Below are positions 1 through 7,915 of a stretch of 34,133 nt of DNA, piece by piece. Under the pieces are notes generated by a model. That model was not told the origin of the DNA and ran no database searches. It worked only from the letters and a program-made list of their open reading frames with translations. Positions within the stretch are counted from its first letter, which is position 1. The number at the start of each line of letters is the position of its first letter. The DNA is from a bacterium (GTDB lineage: Bacteria > Spirochaetota > JAHITG01), in contig JAQTRT010000004.1 in assembly GCA_028711675.1 (NCBI GenBank), positions 1 to 34,133 on the forward strand, in the 5' to 3' direction. The translations under genes were made by a program, and so were the position numbers.

Positions 1-15
1 GTGCTCTTCCGATCT
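1..15 (+). other. Illumina adapter remnant
   Basis: The first 15 bases, GTGCTCTTCCGATCT, are identical to the 3' end of the Illumina TruSeq read-2 adapter. This is untrimmed library sequence, not genome. The adjoining stretch to about base 48 contains an A7G8 run (30-44) and is also suspect, so nothing upstream of about base 49 should be read biologically. Confidence 0.95.
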
Positions 16-48
16 GTATTGATGTTTATAAAAAAAGGGGGGGGTTAA

Positions 49-438
49 AGTGTTGCCCGCAGCTTCTGGCCTCATTCCCCCGGTTATTATTATTGCACGG
101 TTACCTCTATCCTGGGCTTTGATTATATGAGGCATGCAGGAAAGATAACGGGACTGGCTGCTTATGGCGATCGCCGCGTGGCCTATGATAAAGTTAAAGC
201 CATGATTTGGACGGATGGCCTGCATATCGAAGTCAGTCCTCTGGACTATACCTTACGCCATGAATATTTACTTCATAAAAAACTGACCGGTATCAGCGTT
301 ATTCTTAATACGAGCTTTAATATGCATGAGGAGCCTATTGTATGTTCACCCCAGGATGCCATCCGTTCATTCACGCAGGATCATCTGGATTATCTGGCTA
401 TCGGGGATTATCTGGTGAAATTTAAGGAGAACAGGTAA
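49..438 (+). pseudogene. carbamoyltransferase (NodU/CmcH family) fragment with the middle missing
   Basis: The reading frame is open from base 49; the frame before it is closed by TAA at 46-48 inside the doubtful left edge. The ATG at 127 is internal. The peptide begins with HSPGYYYCTVTSILGF, then GKITGLAAYGD, which belongs to the N-terminal ASKHA-fold domain of NodU/CmcH O-carbamoyltransferases. About 40 residues later it reads VILNTSFN, EEPIV and the closing LDYLAIGDYLV pattern, which belong to the end of the C-terminal domain. In full proteins several hundred residues lie between these motifs, including the GPRALG-type segment, and they are absent here. The family carbamoylates hydroxyl groups of sugars or antibiotics from carbamoyl phosphate and ATP. 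This copy is either an internally deleted pseudogene or an assembly join; the adapter at base 1 favours the artefact. Confidence 0.75.
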
Positions 439-456
439 GAAGGAGCGGTACCGGCC

Positions 457-2508
457 TTGTCCGGAATCACAATGAATATGAAAAAACCCATCCGTTTTAT
501 TTTATTCGCCGGGATATGTGTGTGGCTGGCCATCCTGTACTGGTATTCCGAAAGGAAGATGTGGTTTCCCATGCGCTCCCTGCAAGACCTTCTGGAAACG
601 GTTTTTTATTTTTTTGCCTCAGGGACCCTTTTTCTGTGCGCTTACGGCCTGGGTGCAAAGTTATTCGGGATATCCGGCCTGAAGTTCAGCCATGATACCG
701 ACAGGTATATTTTTGGTACAGGGCTTGGCGTGGGGTGCTTCTCATACATTATCCTGTTCCTGGGCGTGACAGGCGTCCTGTACGCCTGGGCCGTAGGGGC
801 GCTCCTTCTTGTCATCAGCGTGTGGGCGCGCAGGGAAATGGCCGGTCTTCTCCTGCATCTGAAAGAGACGGTAAAAAAAGGGGCCTTTGCCCGGTTGGAC
901 CTCTCCGGCTGGGAGCAAGCATTCCTGCTTTTCATCGTCCTGTATGCGGCCCTTAATTTCCTGAACAGCCTCGTGCCTTCCTGGAGGTTCGGGGATGCGG
1001 AAAGTTATCATATGCCCGCTTTAAGCCTGTACCTGAAATATCATCGGATATTCTTCATCCCTCATATGCGCGGCGCCCATATGCCGTTCACCGTCAACCT
1101 GTTCTATCTCCCTGCTCTTCTCACCGGGAATAAGGTGGCGGCCATGGTCATCGCGCAGTTCCTGCATACTGTGTTCGGTCTGCTTTCCTTGTTCATCCTG
1201 TACCGCATGGCGCTCCGTTATATGCCGCGGCCGTATGCCCTCCTGTCCGCCGGTATTTTTTATTCCATGGGTTTTATCGGCGTCTCTTCTTCCGGGGCCA
1301 TCGTGGACCTGGGCCGTTTCTTTTTTGAGATACTGGCTGTGTACGGCTTTTTTCTTTGGGATGACGCGCAAGGGAAAGAACGGAGGAAATGGCTTGTCCT
1401 TTCCTCCGTTGCCGTGGGCCTGGCCATGGGTAGCAAGATACTCAGCTGGGTCTCCTTCTTTTTCCTCACGGCAGGAGTGGCCTGGAGGAGCCTGGCCAGG
1501 ATAAAAAGACCGGCGCTGGTCTTTAAAGAGAGCGGCCTGTATTTGCTGATCGCGTTTCTTGTGGTCCTTCCATGGCATGTCCGTTCCTTTCTCTATACAG
1601 GCAATCCCTTCGCCCCTTTTCCCGTCATCCAATACGCTGCAAATTTCCTGACAACAGGGAGCATGGGGGTACAAAACCGTGATGCGGGATTTATCACTGT
1701 GTCCCTGTCCCTGTCGGATATACTATCCATCCCGTGGCAGATGACCATAGACGGTTTCCGTTTCGGGAACAGCCAGTGGCCGGCTAACATTTTTTACCTT
1801 GCCCTTCTTCCCCTGGTCTTTTTTGTTTTCCGGTCTATGCCGGCGCATATCCTTTTCATGCTTTTTTTCTCCCTGGCCTGGTTTATCTTCGGCGCCGTTC
1901 CCCTGGGCTTCCGGTATTATATAATATCCTTTGCCCTGCTCTCCATAACGGTCGTGTACTCCGTCTGGCGCCTGTTCAGCAGGACATGGATGGTCAGGGT
2001 CCTGTTCGGGCTCTTTATGGCGGTCTTTATCTCCGACCTGTATAAGTTCATTTCCTACGGCGACCTGACCAGGCATCTGCCCGTTATTTTCGGGCTCCAG
2101 ACAAGGGAATATTACCTGTCGGAGAACCTGAGCCACTACAGCGCGGAGGTTTTTGCCAATCACAACCTGTCGGACCATGACAGGATCCTGCTCCTCGGTA
2201 GCAACCAGTTCTATTATTGCGACAGGGATATTGAGGGCGACATGGAAAGGTTCTTTGAGGACCGGCGCCGGGCTAATTCAAGCGGGTCCATCCGGAAATA
2301 TCTCCATAGCAGGCGATATACCCATGTGCTCATCGATATCAGGTCCTTAAGGGACCGGGAGGGGAAGGCGGTTTATCCCATCAGTGACATCGGCCGTTAC
2401 GACCTTTCGCAGCTCGACCACCCCTTTTTCCGGACGGGATTCTACAAGACCTGCGCCAAAGCTCTTTTTTTATCAAAAGGGGCGTGCCTTTATTCCCTGA
2501 ATCAATAA
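457..2508 (+). CDS. GT-C type integral membrane glycosyltransferase
   Basis: A 683-residue protein with many hydrophobic segments (the first about 12-30) and a soluble C-terminal tail of roughly 130 residues. After the third or fourth segment it carries GDAESYHMPALSLYL (about 179-193), matching the D-x3-YH pattern of the first large external loop in GT-C enzymes, where the Asp is catalytic. GT-C enzymes use polyprenyl-phosphate sugars on the outer face of the inner membrane. The start is taken as TTG 457 because AAGGAG (440-445) lies 11 bases ahead; ATG 472 or 478 are alternatives. It follows the carbamoyltransferase fragment by 18 bases and precedes a GT4 gene by 15, so it looks co-transcribed. 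Donor and acceptor cannot be told. It resembles the dolichyl-phosphate mannosyltransferase-like (GT39/PMT) superfamily in general form only. Confidence 0.7.
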   Translation: MSGITMNMKKPIRFILFAGICVWLAILYWYSERKMWFPMRSLQDLLETVFYFFASGTLFLCAYGLGAKLFGISGLKFSHDTDRYIFGTGLGVGCFSYIILFLGVTGVLYAWAVGALLLVISVWARREMAGLLLHLKETVKKGAFARLDLSGWEQAFLLFIVLYAALNFLNSLVPSWRFGDAESYHMPALSLYLKYHRIFFIPHMRGAHMPFTVNLFYLPALLTGNKVAAMVIAQFLHTVFGLLSLFILYRMALRYMPRPYALLSAGIFYSMGFIGVSSSGAIVDLGRFFFEILAVYGFFLWDDAQGKERRKWLVLSSVAVGLAMGSKILSWVSFFFLTAGVAWRSLARIKRPALVFKESGLYLLIAFLVVLPWHVRSFLYTGNPFAPFPVIQYAANFLTTGSMGVQNRDAGFITVSLSLSDILSIPWQMTIDGFRFGNSQWPANIFYLALLPLVFFVFRSMPAHILFMLFFSLAWFIFGAVPLGFRYYIISFALLSITVVYSVWRLFSRTWMVRVLFGLFMAVFISDLYKFISYGDLTRHLPVIFGLQTREYYLSENLSHYSAEVFANHNLSDHDRILLLGSNQFYYCDRDIEGDMERFFEDRRRANSSGSIRKYLHSRRYTHVLIDIRSLRDREGKAVYPISDIGRYDLSQLDHPFFRTGFYKTCAKALFLSKGACLYSLNQ

Positions 2509-2523
2509 GGAGAAGAGGATAGC

Positions 2524-3699
2524 ATGAAGATCTTACAGGTGTTCGATTTTTTTTCGCCGCTCCACGGCGGCGGGATCGTGTCGGTCGTTTATCAGCTTTC
2601 CCGCGCCCTCGCGGACAGGGGGCATGATGTCAGCATTTATACGAGCGATTTTGAGCGTGATGATGAGTATATCCGGTCCATCCCGAAAGTAAAGGTCCAT
2701 ACTTTCCGCAGTGTCCTGGACCTGTACGGCTTCCACTTCACACCTGACGTAAAAAGAGAGGCAAAGGCACATTTAAGAGATTTTGATATCGTCCATTTTC
2801 AGTGCTACCGGAGCTATCAGAACGCCGCTCTTTTTAAATATTTAAAAAAGTTCAAGATCCCTTATGTGATCGATTCACACGGCACTGTCTCGAGCACAGT
2901 GAGGCAGGGCCGGAAAAGGATCTTCGATCTCCTGATCGGATACCGCATGATCAGAAACGCCAGCCGCTGCATTGCTGAGACAGAAGTGGGTATCGACGAA
3001 TACATGACCATGGGCGTGGACGATGAGCGTATCGTCCTCCTGCCTCCCGGCTTTAATACGGATGAGTATAAGGTTCTGCCGGCTGAGGGAAATTTCCGAA
3101 AAAAATTCAGGATAACGGCTAAAAAACTGGTCATGTTCTTCGGCCGGATCAACCATATCAAGGGAGTTGATTTTCTTGTTGAGTCGTTCGGAGAACTGGT
3201 GAAAGAAGAGAAGGACGCTGTACTGGTGCTGGCAGGACCTGACGACGGCTTAAAACCAGTGCTGCTGGAAATGATCAAGAAACTGAATCTCGGGGATAAG
3301 GTCCTGTTTACCGGGTTCTTAAGCAATGAAGATAAGCTGAACGCGCTTGTGGATGCGGATCTGGTGGTACAGCCCTCCCGGTATGAGAACGGTATAGCCT
3401 GGTCATCCCTGGATGCGCTGATGTGCAATACCCCCATTATCGTTTGTGAAGGGACAGGTTCTGCCGAAGATGTCAGGAAGATGGACGGCGGTTTTATCGT
3501 GCCGTTCGGTGCAGCGCAGGAAATGAGGAAAATGATGATATATGTCCTGGAACACCCCGAAGCAGGGGACCAGAAAGTGAAAAATGCCAAGAAATACATT
3601 GAAGAGAACCTCTCTTTGCACCGTAATATTATAGAGTATGAGAATATGTACCAGCAGTGTATCACGGAGAATAAAATAAAAACAGCGGTAAGTCTGTAA
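2524..3699 (+). CDS. GT4-family glycosyltransferase
   Basis: A 391-residue GT-B fold enzyme. The N-terminal half has HGGGIVSVVYQLSRALADRG (14-33), the usual acceptor-side glycine-rich loop and helix of GT4 enzymes. The C-terminal half has FFGRINHIKGVDFLVESF (205-222) and PSRYENGIAWSSLDAL (284-299), the nucleotide-sugar donor side. The usual E-x7-E pair is altered: the first Glu is present (288), but the second is replaced by Asp 297 with one extra residue in between. No membrane segment, so it should act at the cytoplasmic face on a lipid-linked acceptor. The start ATG 2524 follows AGGAGAAGAGG at 2508-2518. It sits between the GT-C gene and the E1 alpha gene. Linkage and sugar are unknown. 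Confidence 0.85.
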   Translation: MKILQVFDFFSPLHGGGIVSVVYQLSRALADRGHDVSIYTSDFERDDEYIRSIPKVKVHTFRSVLDLYGFHFTPDVKREAKAHLRDFDIVHFQCYRSYQNAALFKYLKKFKIPYVIDSHGTVSSTVRQGRKRIFDLLIGYRMIRNASRCIAETEVGIDEYMTMGVDDERIVLLPPGFNTDEYKVLPAEGNFRKKFRITAKKLVMFFGRINHIKGVDFLVESFGELVKEEKDAVLVLAGPDDGLKPVLLEMIKKLNLGDKVLFTGFLSNEDKLNALVDADLVVQPSRYENGIAWSSLDALMCNTPIIVCEGTGSAEDVRKMDGGFIVPFGAAQEMRKMMIYVLEHPEAGDQKVKNAKKYIEENLSLHRNIIEYENMYQQCITENKIKTAVSL

Positions 3700-3744
3700 A
3701 GAGTTGAGGCATCAAATTACCGAATAAACAATAAGGATGATGAT

Positions 3745-4734
3745 ATGATTAAAAAAAACAAAAAAAAACCCATGAAGCCTGATCTGAAGCAGCTTTTCCT
3801 TTCCATGACCCGCTTGAGGATGTTCGAGGAGCGTGTGGCGGACCTGCTTTTAAAGGATGAGATCAAATGTCCGACCCATTTGTATATCGGACAGGAGGCT
3901 GTGGCTGTTGGCGTATGCGAAGCTTTGAAAAAAGATGATTATGTCTTCAGCACGCACAGGAGCCATGGCCATTACCTGGCCAAGGGCGGGGATATGAAGA
4001 AATTAATGGCTGAATTGTTCGGGAAGAGTACGGGATGTTCACAGGGCCGGGGCGGGTCCATGCATATTGCCGCACCGGATATCGGATATCTGGGTTCCAC
4101 GGCCATTGTGGGGGCGGACATTCCCATCGGCGTAGGCGCCGGACTTTCCTCCTGCGTAAGAAAATCAAAGCAAATATCGGTCATTTTTTTCGGTGACGGG
4201 GCGGTTGATGAGGGTGTTTTCTATGAGTCCATCAATTACGCCTCTTTGTATAAATTACCGGTGCTGTTCATATGCGAGAACAACCTGTTTTCCACCCATC
4301 TGAGGATCTGCTTCCGCCAGCCGGCTGACAATATTTTTCAGCGGATCAAGACCTTTAAAATGCCTTCTAAAAGGATCGACGGGAATGACGTGCTGGAAGT
4401 TTATAAGAATACATGTGCGGCAGTGGATCACATCCGTCAGGGGAAAGGGCCTTATTTCCTCGAATGCCGGACATACCGGTGGCGGGCTCATGTGGGTCCC
4501 TGGCTGGATATTGATTTTGATTTCCGGTCCAAAGCGGAAGTGGAAAGCTGGATCAGGAAATGCCCCATCAAGAAACTGGAAAAAGCAATGCTGAAGAAAA
4601 AAGATTTTTCCGCAGCGGAAAGGGACCGGATCATTGCTGATGTTAAGAATGAAATCGATGAAGCGTACCGGTTCAGCCAGGAGAGTCCTTATCCTGATGC
4701 CAAAGAACTTTTAAATCATGTCTTCAGGGATTAA
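3745..4734 (+). CDS. thiamine-diphosphate 2-oxoacid dehydrogenase E1, alpha subunit
   Basis: A 329-residue protein, the normal length for E1 alpha subunits of the pyruvate/acetoin/branched-chain 2-oxoacid dehydrogenase family. It shows HRSHGHYLAKGG (71-82), GRGGSMH (101-107) and the thiamine-diphosphate motif starting GDGAVDEG (150-157) and ending NN (179-180). E1 decarboxylates a 2-oxo acid and passes the acyl group to an acceptor, normally the lipoyl arm of E2. The beta subunit is the next gene, but no E2 lipoyl acyltransferase or E3 is present anywhere in the window, and the neighbours are glycosyltransferases and sugar enzymes. I infer a role in building an unusual sugar or acyl group rather than in central metabolism. 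AAGGATGAT precedes ATG 3745. Pyruvate, acetoin or another 2-oxo acid as substrate cannot be distinguished. Confidence 0.88.
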   Translation: MIKKNKKKPMKPDLKQLFLSMTRLRMFEERVADLLLKDEIKCPTHLYIGQEAVAVGVCEALKKDDYVFSTHRSHGHYLAKGGDMKKLMAELFGKSTGCSQGRGGSMHIAAPDIGYLGSTAIVGADIPIGVGAGLSSCVRKSKQISVIFFGDGAVDEGVFYESINYASLYKLPVLFICENNLFSTHLRICFRQPADNIFQRIKTFKMPSKRIDGNDVLEVYKNTCAAVDHIRQGKGPYFLECRTYRWRAHVGPWLDIDFDFRSKAEVESWIRKCPIKKLEKAMLKKKDFSAAERDRIIADVKNEIDEAYRFSQESPYPDAKELLNHVFRD

Positions 4735-4735
4735 G

Positions 4736-4818
4736 ACCCTGCCGCAGGGTTAGGTCTCAGTAACAACATCCCTTTCGATGTGTTATATCCAGGTAATGAA
4801 CAGGTCTATAGACCTGTT
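4736..4818 (+). other. three consecutive inverted repeats between the E1 subunit genes
   Basis: The 125-base gap between the E1 alpha and beta genes holds three possible hairpins. The first pairs ACCCTG (4736-4741) with CAGGGT (4745-4750), starting one base after the stop codon. The second pairs ACATC (4766-4770) with GATGT (4777-4781). The third is a perfect 20-bp palindrome, AACAGGTC-TATA-GACCTGTT (4799-4818), followed by an A/T-rich stretch. They could be an attenuator, an RNA stability element or a protein-binding palindrome; the sequence does not decide. Confidence 0.5.
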
Positions 4819-4859
4819 GCTGTTTAAATTATTTTTAATAGAAAATTAAGGAGAAATTC

Positions 4860-5852
4860 ATGAGAAAGATAAAATACTCACAGGCCATTAACGAAGCTTT
4901 TCACCAGGTAATGAACCGTGAGAAGAACGTCATTGTCATGGGGATCGGCGTGAACAGCCCCTGGTATGTCGGGCACACCATGGAAGGATTGTTTAAAAAG
5001 TTCGGATGCAACCGGGTGATCGATACGCCTGTTTCCGAGAACGGTTTTACCGGAATCGCTGTGGGCGCGGCCATGTCGGGATTAAGGCCTGTGGTCATCC
5101 ATCCGCGCATGGATTTCATGTACTATTCCTTTGACCAGATCATCAACCAGGCAGCCAACTGGCATTATATGTTCGGCGGCAGCGTGAACGTTCCCCTTAC
5201 CCTGCGCGGCATCGTGAACCGGGGCGGCGAGCAGGCTGCCCAGCATTCCCAGAGCATCCAGGCCTTGTTCATGCACATCCCGGGCCTGAAAGTGGTCATG
5301 CCCGCCACTCCCTCCGACGCCAAGGGGCTTCTTATTTCCAGTGTCCTGGATAATAATCCGGTGATCTATATTGATGACCGGTGGCTGTACGACATTGAAG
5401 ATGATGTACCGGATGGATTTTATCAGGTTCCCATCGGTGAAGCCAAAGTACTGAAACAAGGCAAGGATGTGACCATTATCGCCTCTTCGTACCTTGTTTA
5501 TGAAGGATTAAAAGCAGCTGAAAAACTGGGCGCGTTAGACAATATCGACGCTGAACTGCTGGACCTGCGCACCATTAAACCGCTGGACACCAGCCGGATA
5601 TTTGATTCCGTAAAGAAAACCGGCCGGGTGGTCATTGCGGACGGAGGCTGGCAGACAGCCGGAGCCAGCGCTGAGGTCTCTGCTCTTATCAGTTCCGAGA
5701 TCTTCAGTTCTCTGAAAGCACCTGTCAGGCGGGTGTGCCTGCCGGATGCACCGGCACCTGCCAGCAAGACACTGGAACAGGTTTATTATCCGCATTCAGA
5801 GGATATTTATTTGTCTGTTAAACAGGTTATGGGATATAAAGAGAAAGCATAA
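4860..5852 (+). CDS. thiamine-diphosphate 2-oxoacid dehydrogenase E1, beta subunit
   Basis: A 330-residue partner of the preceding E1 alpha, of normal length for the family. The N-terminal pyrimidine-binding domain has PVSENGFTGIAVGAAMSGLRPV (57-78), in which Glu 60 is expected to activate the thiamine aminopyrimidine, and a GGEQAAQHSQS loop (about 122-132). The C-terminal transketolase-like domain begins near residue 200 (VTIIASSYLVYEGLKAAE) and contains DGGWQTAGASAEV. Alpha and beta subunits form an alpha2beta2 heterotetramer with the cofactor at the interface. The start ATG 4860 follows AAGGAGA in a good position. The 125-base gap from the alpha gene is wide for two subunits of one enzyme and contains hairpins. 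Sequence motifs are intact, so the pair is probably active. Confidence 0.88.
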   Translation: MRKIKYSQAINEAFHQVMNREKNVIVMGIGVNSPWYVGHTMEGLFKKFGCNRVIDTPVSENGFTGIAVGAAMSGLRPVVIHPRMDFMYYSFDQIINQAANWHYMFGGSVNVPLTLRGIVNRGGEQAAQHSQSIQALFMHIPGLKVVMPATPSDAKGLLISSVLDNNPVIYIDDRWLYDIEDDVPDGFYQVPIGEAKVLKQGKDVTIIASSYLVYEGLKAAEKLGALDNIDAELLDLRTIKPLDTSRIFDSVKKTGRVVIADGGWQTAGASAEVSALISSEIFSSLKAPVRRVCLPDAPAPASKTLEQVYYPHSEDIYLSVKQVMGYKEKA

Positions 5853-5948
5853 AAAAGGTTTTAAAGGCAGTAAAGGTTAAAAAGGTATTAAGGTAAGGAT
5901 AAGTTACCTTTAAAACCTTTATTACTTTTTATGCCTTCGTGTCTTCGC
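5853..5948. repeat. 9-bp-period inverted repeat element A
   Basis: An array of 9-base units. The left arm has AAAAGGTTT, TAAAGGCAG, TAAAGGTTA, AAAAGGTAT and a shorter TAAGGTAAG (5853-5897). After a short loop the right arm has the reverse-complement type: TTACCTTTA (5904-5912), AAACCTTTA, TTACTTTTT, then ATGCCTTCG and TGTCTTCGC (to 5948) in the same register. The arms can pair as a long imperfect hairpin. It begins directly after the E1 beta stop codon and resembles the element at 19323-19428. It may act as a terminator or be a dispersed repeat; function is not shown. Confidence 0.8.
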
Positions 5949-5971
5949 GGCTAAATAGATTAAAAAATTTT

Positions 5972-5976
5972 GGAGG
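5972..5976 (+). promoter_or_regulatory. ribosome binding site that fixes the aminotransferase start
   Basis: GGAGG lies 8 bases before ATG 5985. A TTG at 5970 in the same frame would put this Shine-Dalgarno inside the coding region, so ATG 5985 is preferred. Confidence 0.8.
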
Positions 5977-5984
5977 TTAAAGAT

Positions 5985-7100
5985 ATGGGTTACAAAGTGC
6001 CATTTGTGGATCTGCCTAAACATTATCAGGAGCTTGAAAAAGAATTAATGCCGGTGATCAAGGATGTTCTGTTCACCAGAGCTGACCTGATCATGCGGGG
6101 TGATTTAAAGGAATTTGAGGAAGGTATAGCCAGGTTCGTCGGCACACGGTATGCTGTAGGTTTGAACAGCGGTACAGATGCTATTTTCTTGTCTTTGCTT
6201 GCTGCCGGAATAGGCAAGGGCGACGAGGTCATTACCGTGGCGCATACTTTTGTGGCTACGGTCGCGGCCATCCATTTCAGCGGTGCCACGCCTGTGCTGG
6301 TGGATGTAGGCAGGGACCATAATATGAACGTGGACCTGATCGAGAAAGCCATTACGAAAAAAACCAAGGCTATCATACCGGTGCATCTGAACGGCCGTAT
6401 CTGTCATATGAAAAAGATCATGGAGTTAGCTAAAAAACATGATCTAGCCGTGATCGAAGATGCCTGCCAGTCCCTGGGCGCGAAATTTGACGGCCAGACA
6501 GCCGGTTCCATCGGCTTGACCGGCTGTTTCAGTATGTATCCTTTTAAGATCCTGGGCGGTCCGGGTGACGGCGGTATTCTGGTGACCAATGATAAGGCGA
6601 TCGAAGAGAAGATCCGGCTCTACAGGGATCACAGCTTGAACCGGAAGACGATGGAGATCGTGAATTTCGGATTTAACAGCAGGCTGGATAATTTTCATGC
6701 TGCCATTCTCAATGTAAAATTAAAATATCTGCCCAACTGGATTATACGAAGAAGAGAAGTGGCCAAGATCTATCAGGATGGTCTCAGGGACGTTAAAGAG
6801 ATCACCCTTCCTTTGATCCTCGATGAGAACCCTTCTTTCCACGATGTGTTCCAGAATTATGTGATCACCTGTAAGGAACGGGATCAACTGGCCGGATTTT
6901 TCACGGAGAACGGAATTGAGACCCTGATCTCCTGGAGAATTCCCATGCATTTCCATAAAGGATTGAATTTGAACCATTTCAAGCTGCCTGAAACAGAAAG
7001 GATCTCCCGTGAGGTGGTCTCGCTCCCCATGAATACGGAGATCACCAATGACCAGGTCCAGTATGTGGTCGAGACCATCCGTAAATTCTATAAAAAATAA
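5985..7100 (+). CDS. DegT/DnrJ/EryC1/StrS-family sugar aminotransferase
   Basis: A 371-residue pyridoxal-phosphate enzyme of the fold-type I family that aminates keto-sugars on nucleotide carriers. It shows NSGTDAIFLS (61-70), VIEDACQSLGA (156-166) and FSMYPFKILGGPGDGG (182-197), with Lys 188 as the expected Schiff-base lysine. Length is normal. It starts at ATG 5985 behind GGAGG (5972-5976) and is followed after 5 bases by a methyltransferase gene. Two jobs are possible. It could aminate the product of the nearby E1-based chemistry, or it could be the WbpE-type step acting between the two activities of the fused oxidoreductase/acetyltransferase at 20586-22169. The sequence alone cannot choose the keto-sugar; VioA, ArnB and WbpE enzymes share these motifs. 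Confidence 0.88.
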   Translation: MGYKVPFVDLPKHYQELEKELMPVIKDVLFTRADLIMRGDLKEFEEGIARFVGTRYAVGLNSGTDAIFLSLLAAGIGKGDEVITVAHTFVATVAAIHFSGATPVLVDVGRDHNMNVDLIEKAITKKTKAIIPVHLNGRICHMKKIMELAKKHDLAVIEDACQSLGAKFDGQTAGSIGLTGCFSMYPFKILGGPGDGGILVTNDKAIEEKIRLYRDHSLNRKTMEIVNFGFNSRLDNFHAAILNVKLKYLPNWIIRRREVAKIYQDGLRDVKEITLPLILDENPSFHDVFQNYVITCKERDQLAGFFTENGIETLISWRIPMHFHKGLNLNHFKLPETERISREVVSLPMNTEITNDQVQYVVETIRKFYKK

Positions 7101-7105
7101 ACAGT

Positions 7106-7876
7106 ATGAAACAGGATTTTTCAAGCATCACGGAGCTGCCGGGCAACCGGATCACTTCCGGCATGCTGGAGATGATCTGTCTCCGGTATCATACGGCTGC
7201 CCGGTATGCGAAGAAGAAAAGGGTCCTTGAGGTCGGGTGCGGACCGGGCCTGGGCCTGGGTTATCTCAGCCGCAGGGCCGGATTTGTAGTGGCAGGGGAT
7301 TATACAGAAAATAATCTCCTGATCGCCAAACGGCATTACAAAAATAAAGTACCCCTTTTATGCCTGAACGGGGAGGAACTGCCTTTCCGGAAGGGTGTAT
7401 TCGATCTGGTCCTGTTGTTCGAGGTCCTGTTCTATTTCCGGGATCCCGCGGCTTTCATCAAAGAATCCAGCCGTGTCCTGACAAAGGGAGGGCAATTGAT
7501 CCTGTGCCTTCCCAACAAGGATATTTCGGGTTTCATCCCCAGTGAGTTCAGTGTTCGGTATTTCAGCGTTCCTGAGTTAGCTATCCTCTTATCCCGTGAA
7601 TATAAAAATGTTCGTCTTTATGGCGCCTTCCCGCTTGCCCGTGAGCCGGTTAAAACGAAACTACGGCTATTCCGGCTGTCATTGGCGAAAATTTTTAATT
7701 ATTTCCCTGGCGGGAAGATGTTAAAAGAATGGCTGAAACGGTTTCTTATGAAAAAAAACATTGTGCTGGGCCATGAAATCAATGGTGATCTGTCAAAAGG
7801 CATAAAGATGTTCCCTCTTTCTGATAAGGAAAAGAATAACTTGTTTCAGATTATTTATGTGATAGCTGAAAAATGA
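7106..7876 (+). CDS. class I SAM-dependent methyltransferase
   Basis: A 256-residue soluble protein with the SAM-binding motif VLEVGCGPGLGLGYLS (40-55), an acidic residue at the end of strand 2 (VVAGDYTENNLL) and later motifs FDLVLLFEVLFYF and SSRVLTKGGQLILCLPN, as in the Methyltransf_11 group. It starts 5 bases after the aminotransferase stop, without an obvious Shine-Dalgarno, so translation may be coupled. The C-terminal 90 residues are basic and not typical of the core fold, and could bind the acceptor. In polysaccharide loci such enzymes O- or N-methylate sugars or cap chains. The substrate is unknown. A candidate terminator follows at 7916-7938. Confidence 0.82.
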   Translation: MKQDFSSITELPGNRITSGMLEMICLRYHTAARYAKKKRVLEVGCGPGLGLGYLSRRAGFVVAGDYTENNLLIAKRHYKNKVPLLCLNGEELPFRKGVFDLVLLFEVLFYFRDPAAFIKESSRVLTKGGQLILCLPNKDISGFIPSEFSVRYFSVPELAILLSREYKNVRLYGAFPLAREPVKTKLRLFRLSLAKIFNYFPGGKMLKEWLKRFLMKKNIVLGHEINGDLSKGIKMFPLSDKEKNNLFQIIYVIAEK

Positions 7877-7915
7877 GGAAAACCGGGAAGGAGAAATACA
7901 TTTTCTGTTTTCTTC

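Noticed and set aside
1021..1674. A 217-codon minus-strand open frame inside the first GT-C gene.
   Set aside because: Its composition (many His, Gly, Gln and charged residues) is what the reverse strand of hydrophobic membrane segments gives; no start signal or family pattern.
2862..3665. A 267-codon open frame on the minus strand inside the GT4 gene.
   Set aside because: It lies wholly within a gene with clear family motifs, has no recognisable motif of its own and is serine/proline-rich as expected from the opposite strand of a coding region.
3745..5852. The E1 pair as part of a housekeeping pyruvate dehydrogenase operon.
   Set aside because: No lipoyl-bearing E2 or dihydrolipoamide dehydrogenase gene is present, and all neighbours are polysaccharide genes.
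7877..7915. A longer imperfect hairpin (CCGGGAAGG with CTTCCGG) before the candidate terminator.
   Set aside because: It needs a bulge and a loop of more than 20 bases, and it competes with the better-placed short stem at 7916-7929.
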